From the IMG/VR virus record IMGVR_UViG_3300032325_000466, positions 1 to 64,000 of that record: a DNA stretch of 64,000 nt; one strand, written 5' to 3'. This stretch comes from a virus. Below, one piece after another: positions 63,203 through 64,000 of this stretch; positions within the stretch are counted from its first letter, which is position 1, and every line of letters starts with the position of its first letter. Under the pieces are notes generated by a model. The model saw nothing but the letters and a program-made list of their open reading frames with translations. It ran no database searches and had not been told where the DNA came from. The translations under genes were made by a program, and so were the position numbers.

Positions 63203-64000
63203 TTATTGGAATGTAAGGTTCTGAACTGCAATTTCTCCCACATAATCAGCCGCATTACCAAAACTGCTTGCGGTGTTAGTGAGTTCTATGTAGCCATATC
63301 TTGTCATAAAGCTAACTACTGGTTCGAAGGTGTTAGGATCTAGAACAACACCACTGCTCATTAGAGGAATATATGGGCAATAGAAAGCTGCCGCATCTGT
63401 CTCTGATGAACCCTTATAACCAACTAGTACTGGCTGTGTGTCAGGAGCGTAAGAGTTAACGAATACACGCATTGCACCGTTTAGTGTACCAACGAACTTG
63501 GTGTTTGTTGGAGCTTCGAATGTACCTTCTGTTGTACGAGCAAATGCTGATGTTGTAGCACTTTGTAGAACAGTTAGTGAAGCTGGTGAAACAACGGCCC
63601 AATTACCTGCACCGCGACGAGTACGCTGTGCGATTAGGTTAGCAACACGATTGATTAGAACTGCTAAAGCAGCATGTTCGTCACCAACGTATGTAGCTGT
63701 ACCTGATACAGTAGCTTGGTTGAATGTGTATTCAGTTGAAGCTAGAGTAGCTAGAGATAATAGAATCTCTTGGTCAATTTCAGCAGTAATTTCTTGAGCT
63801 AGAGCAGCCATGATTTCTGCTTCAACGTCGATGCCATGTTGTGACTGAGCATCTTGTGCAGCTTCGAATGTCCAACGAGCTTGTAGCTTGCGTGACTTAG
63901 CTTCGACAGCTTGACGTAGAATTTGTACTGAAATTTGCTTACCGCCATTGCCTTCAAGAACAGCAGTATTATTACCAGTGTAACCACTAGCAGTACTACT
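63203..64000 (-). CDS. T4-type major capsid protein, 5' part outside window
   Basis: The last 265 codons of a gene open to the right edge. KSRKLQARWTFEAAQD, HGIDVEAE, RRGAGNWAVVSP, FVGTLNGAMRVFVNSYA, GYKGSSETDAAAFYCPYIPL and FMTRYGYI track T4 gp23 from its middle to its end. It forms the icosahedral shell after prohead protease cleavage. An internal ATG at 63811 is not the true start. Confidence 0.93.
   Translation of the reverse strand, partial: SSTASGYTGNNTAVLEGNGGKQISVQILRQAVEAKSRKLQARWTFEAAQDAQSQHGIDVEAEIMAALAQEITAEIDQEILLSLATLASTEYTFNQATVSGTATYVGDEHAALAVLINRVANLIAQRTRRGAGNWAVVSPASLTVLQSATTSAFARTTEGTFEAPTNTKFVGTLNGAMRVFVNSYAPDTQPVLVGYKGSSETDAAAFYCPYIPLMSSGVVLDPNTFEPVVSFMTRYGYIELTNTASSFGNAADYVGEIAVQNLTFQ

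Overview
The window is part of a large T4-like myovirus genome. The evidence is a gp23-type major capsid protein running off the right edge, class Ia ribonucleotide reductase (nrdA, nrdB) with glutaredoxin, NATAAATA late-promoter motifs in front of tail-fibre genes, a PAAR spike-tip protein, free-standing homing endonucleases and dozens of ATGA-coupled small genes. Nearly everything is read from the minus strand. The host is unresolved: the host-type promoters are perfect sigma-70 promoters, and the phage carries an RNA polymerase omega subunit, a parvulin and a group I intron of the cyanobacterial tRNA-Leu type.

Layout. 1-5 kb: DNA methyltransferases, a PD-(D/E)XK nuclease and a superfamily 2 helicase resembling a split restriction-modification or phage-exclusion system, plus a separate plus-strand methylase. 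5-25 kb: an early accessory region of small proteins driven by about fifteen copies of one promoter design (TTGACA, 17 bp, TATAAT, with a dyad over the -10). It holds a 12-member paralogous small-protein family, a Lar-like restriction-alleviation protein, a lipoprotein sedolisin peptidase, an RNA ligase, an L7/L12-like protein, a deaminase and a parvulin, then rpoZ. 25-36 kb: a tRNA array with recognisable anticodons for all 20 amino acids, mixed with tRNA-like RNAs whose D or anticodon arms are abnormal, and interrupted by about 13 imperfect hairpin spacers. 36-46 kb: a SleB-type lysis enzyme, a large virion protein, PAAR, glutaredoxin, NrdB, a CDGSH-type protein, a class II aldolase and NrdA. 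46-64 kb: repetitive and collagen-like tail-fibre or adhesin proteins, a glycine-rich adhesin, two homing endonucleases and the capsid protein.

Three RNA-level observations stand out. (1) An amber-suppressor tRNA (anticodon CUA) at 7.8 kb is followed directly by a gene whose only well-placed Shine-Dalgarno start (7711) has an in-frame UAG at codon 4. At least eight genes in the window end in UAG, and UAG readthrough of nrdA would fuse it in frame to the class II aldolase. (2) tRNA-Leu(UAA) is split by a 208-nt group I intron after U34, the site used in cyanobacteria and plastids. (3) The hairpin spacers in the tRNA array have arms whose differences are almost all G-U compatible in the tRNA-strand transcript and which covary between copies, indicating a selected RNA structure of unknown function.

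No function is claimed for most of the 30-100-residue proteins. Starts were moved from the longest reading frame wherever a Shine-Dalgarno or ATGA overlap supported an internal start; several longest frames merely translate the promoter.
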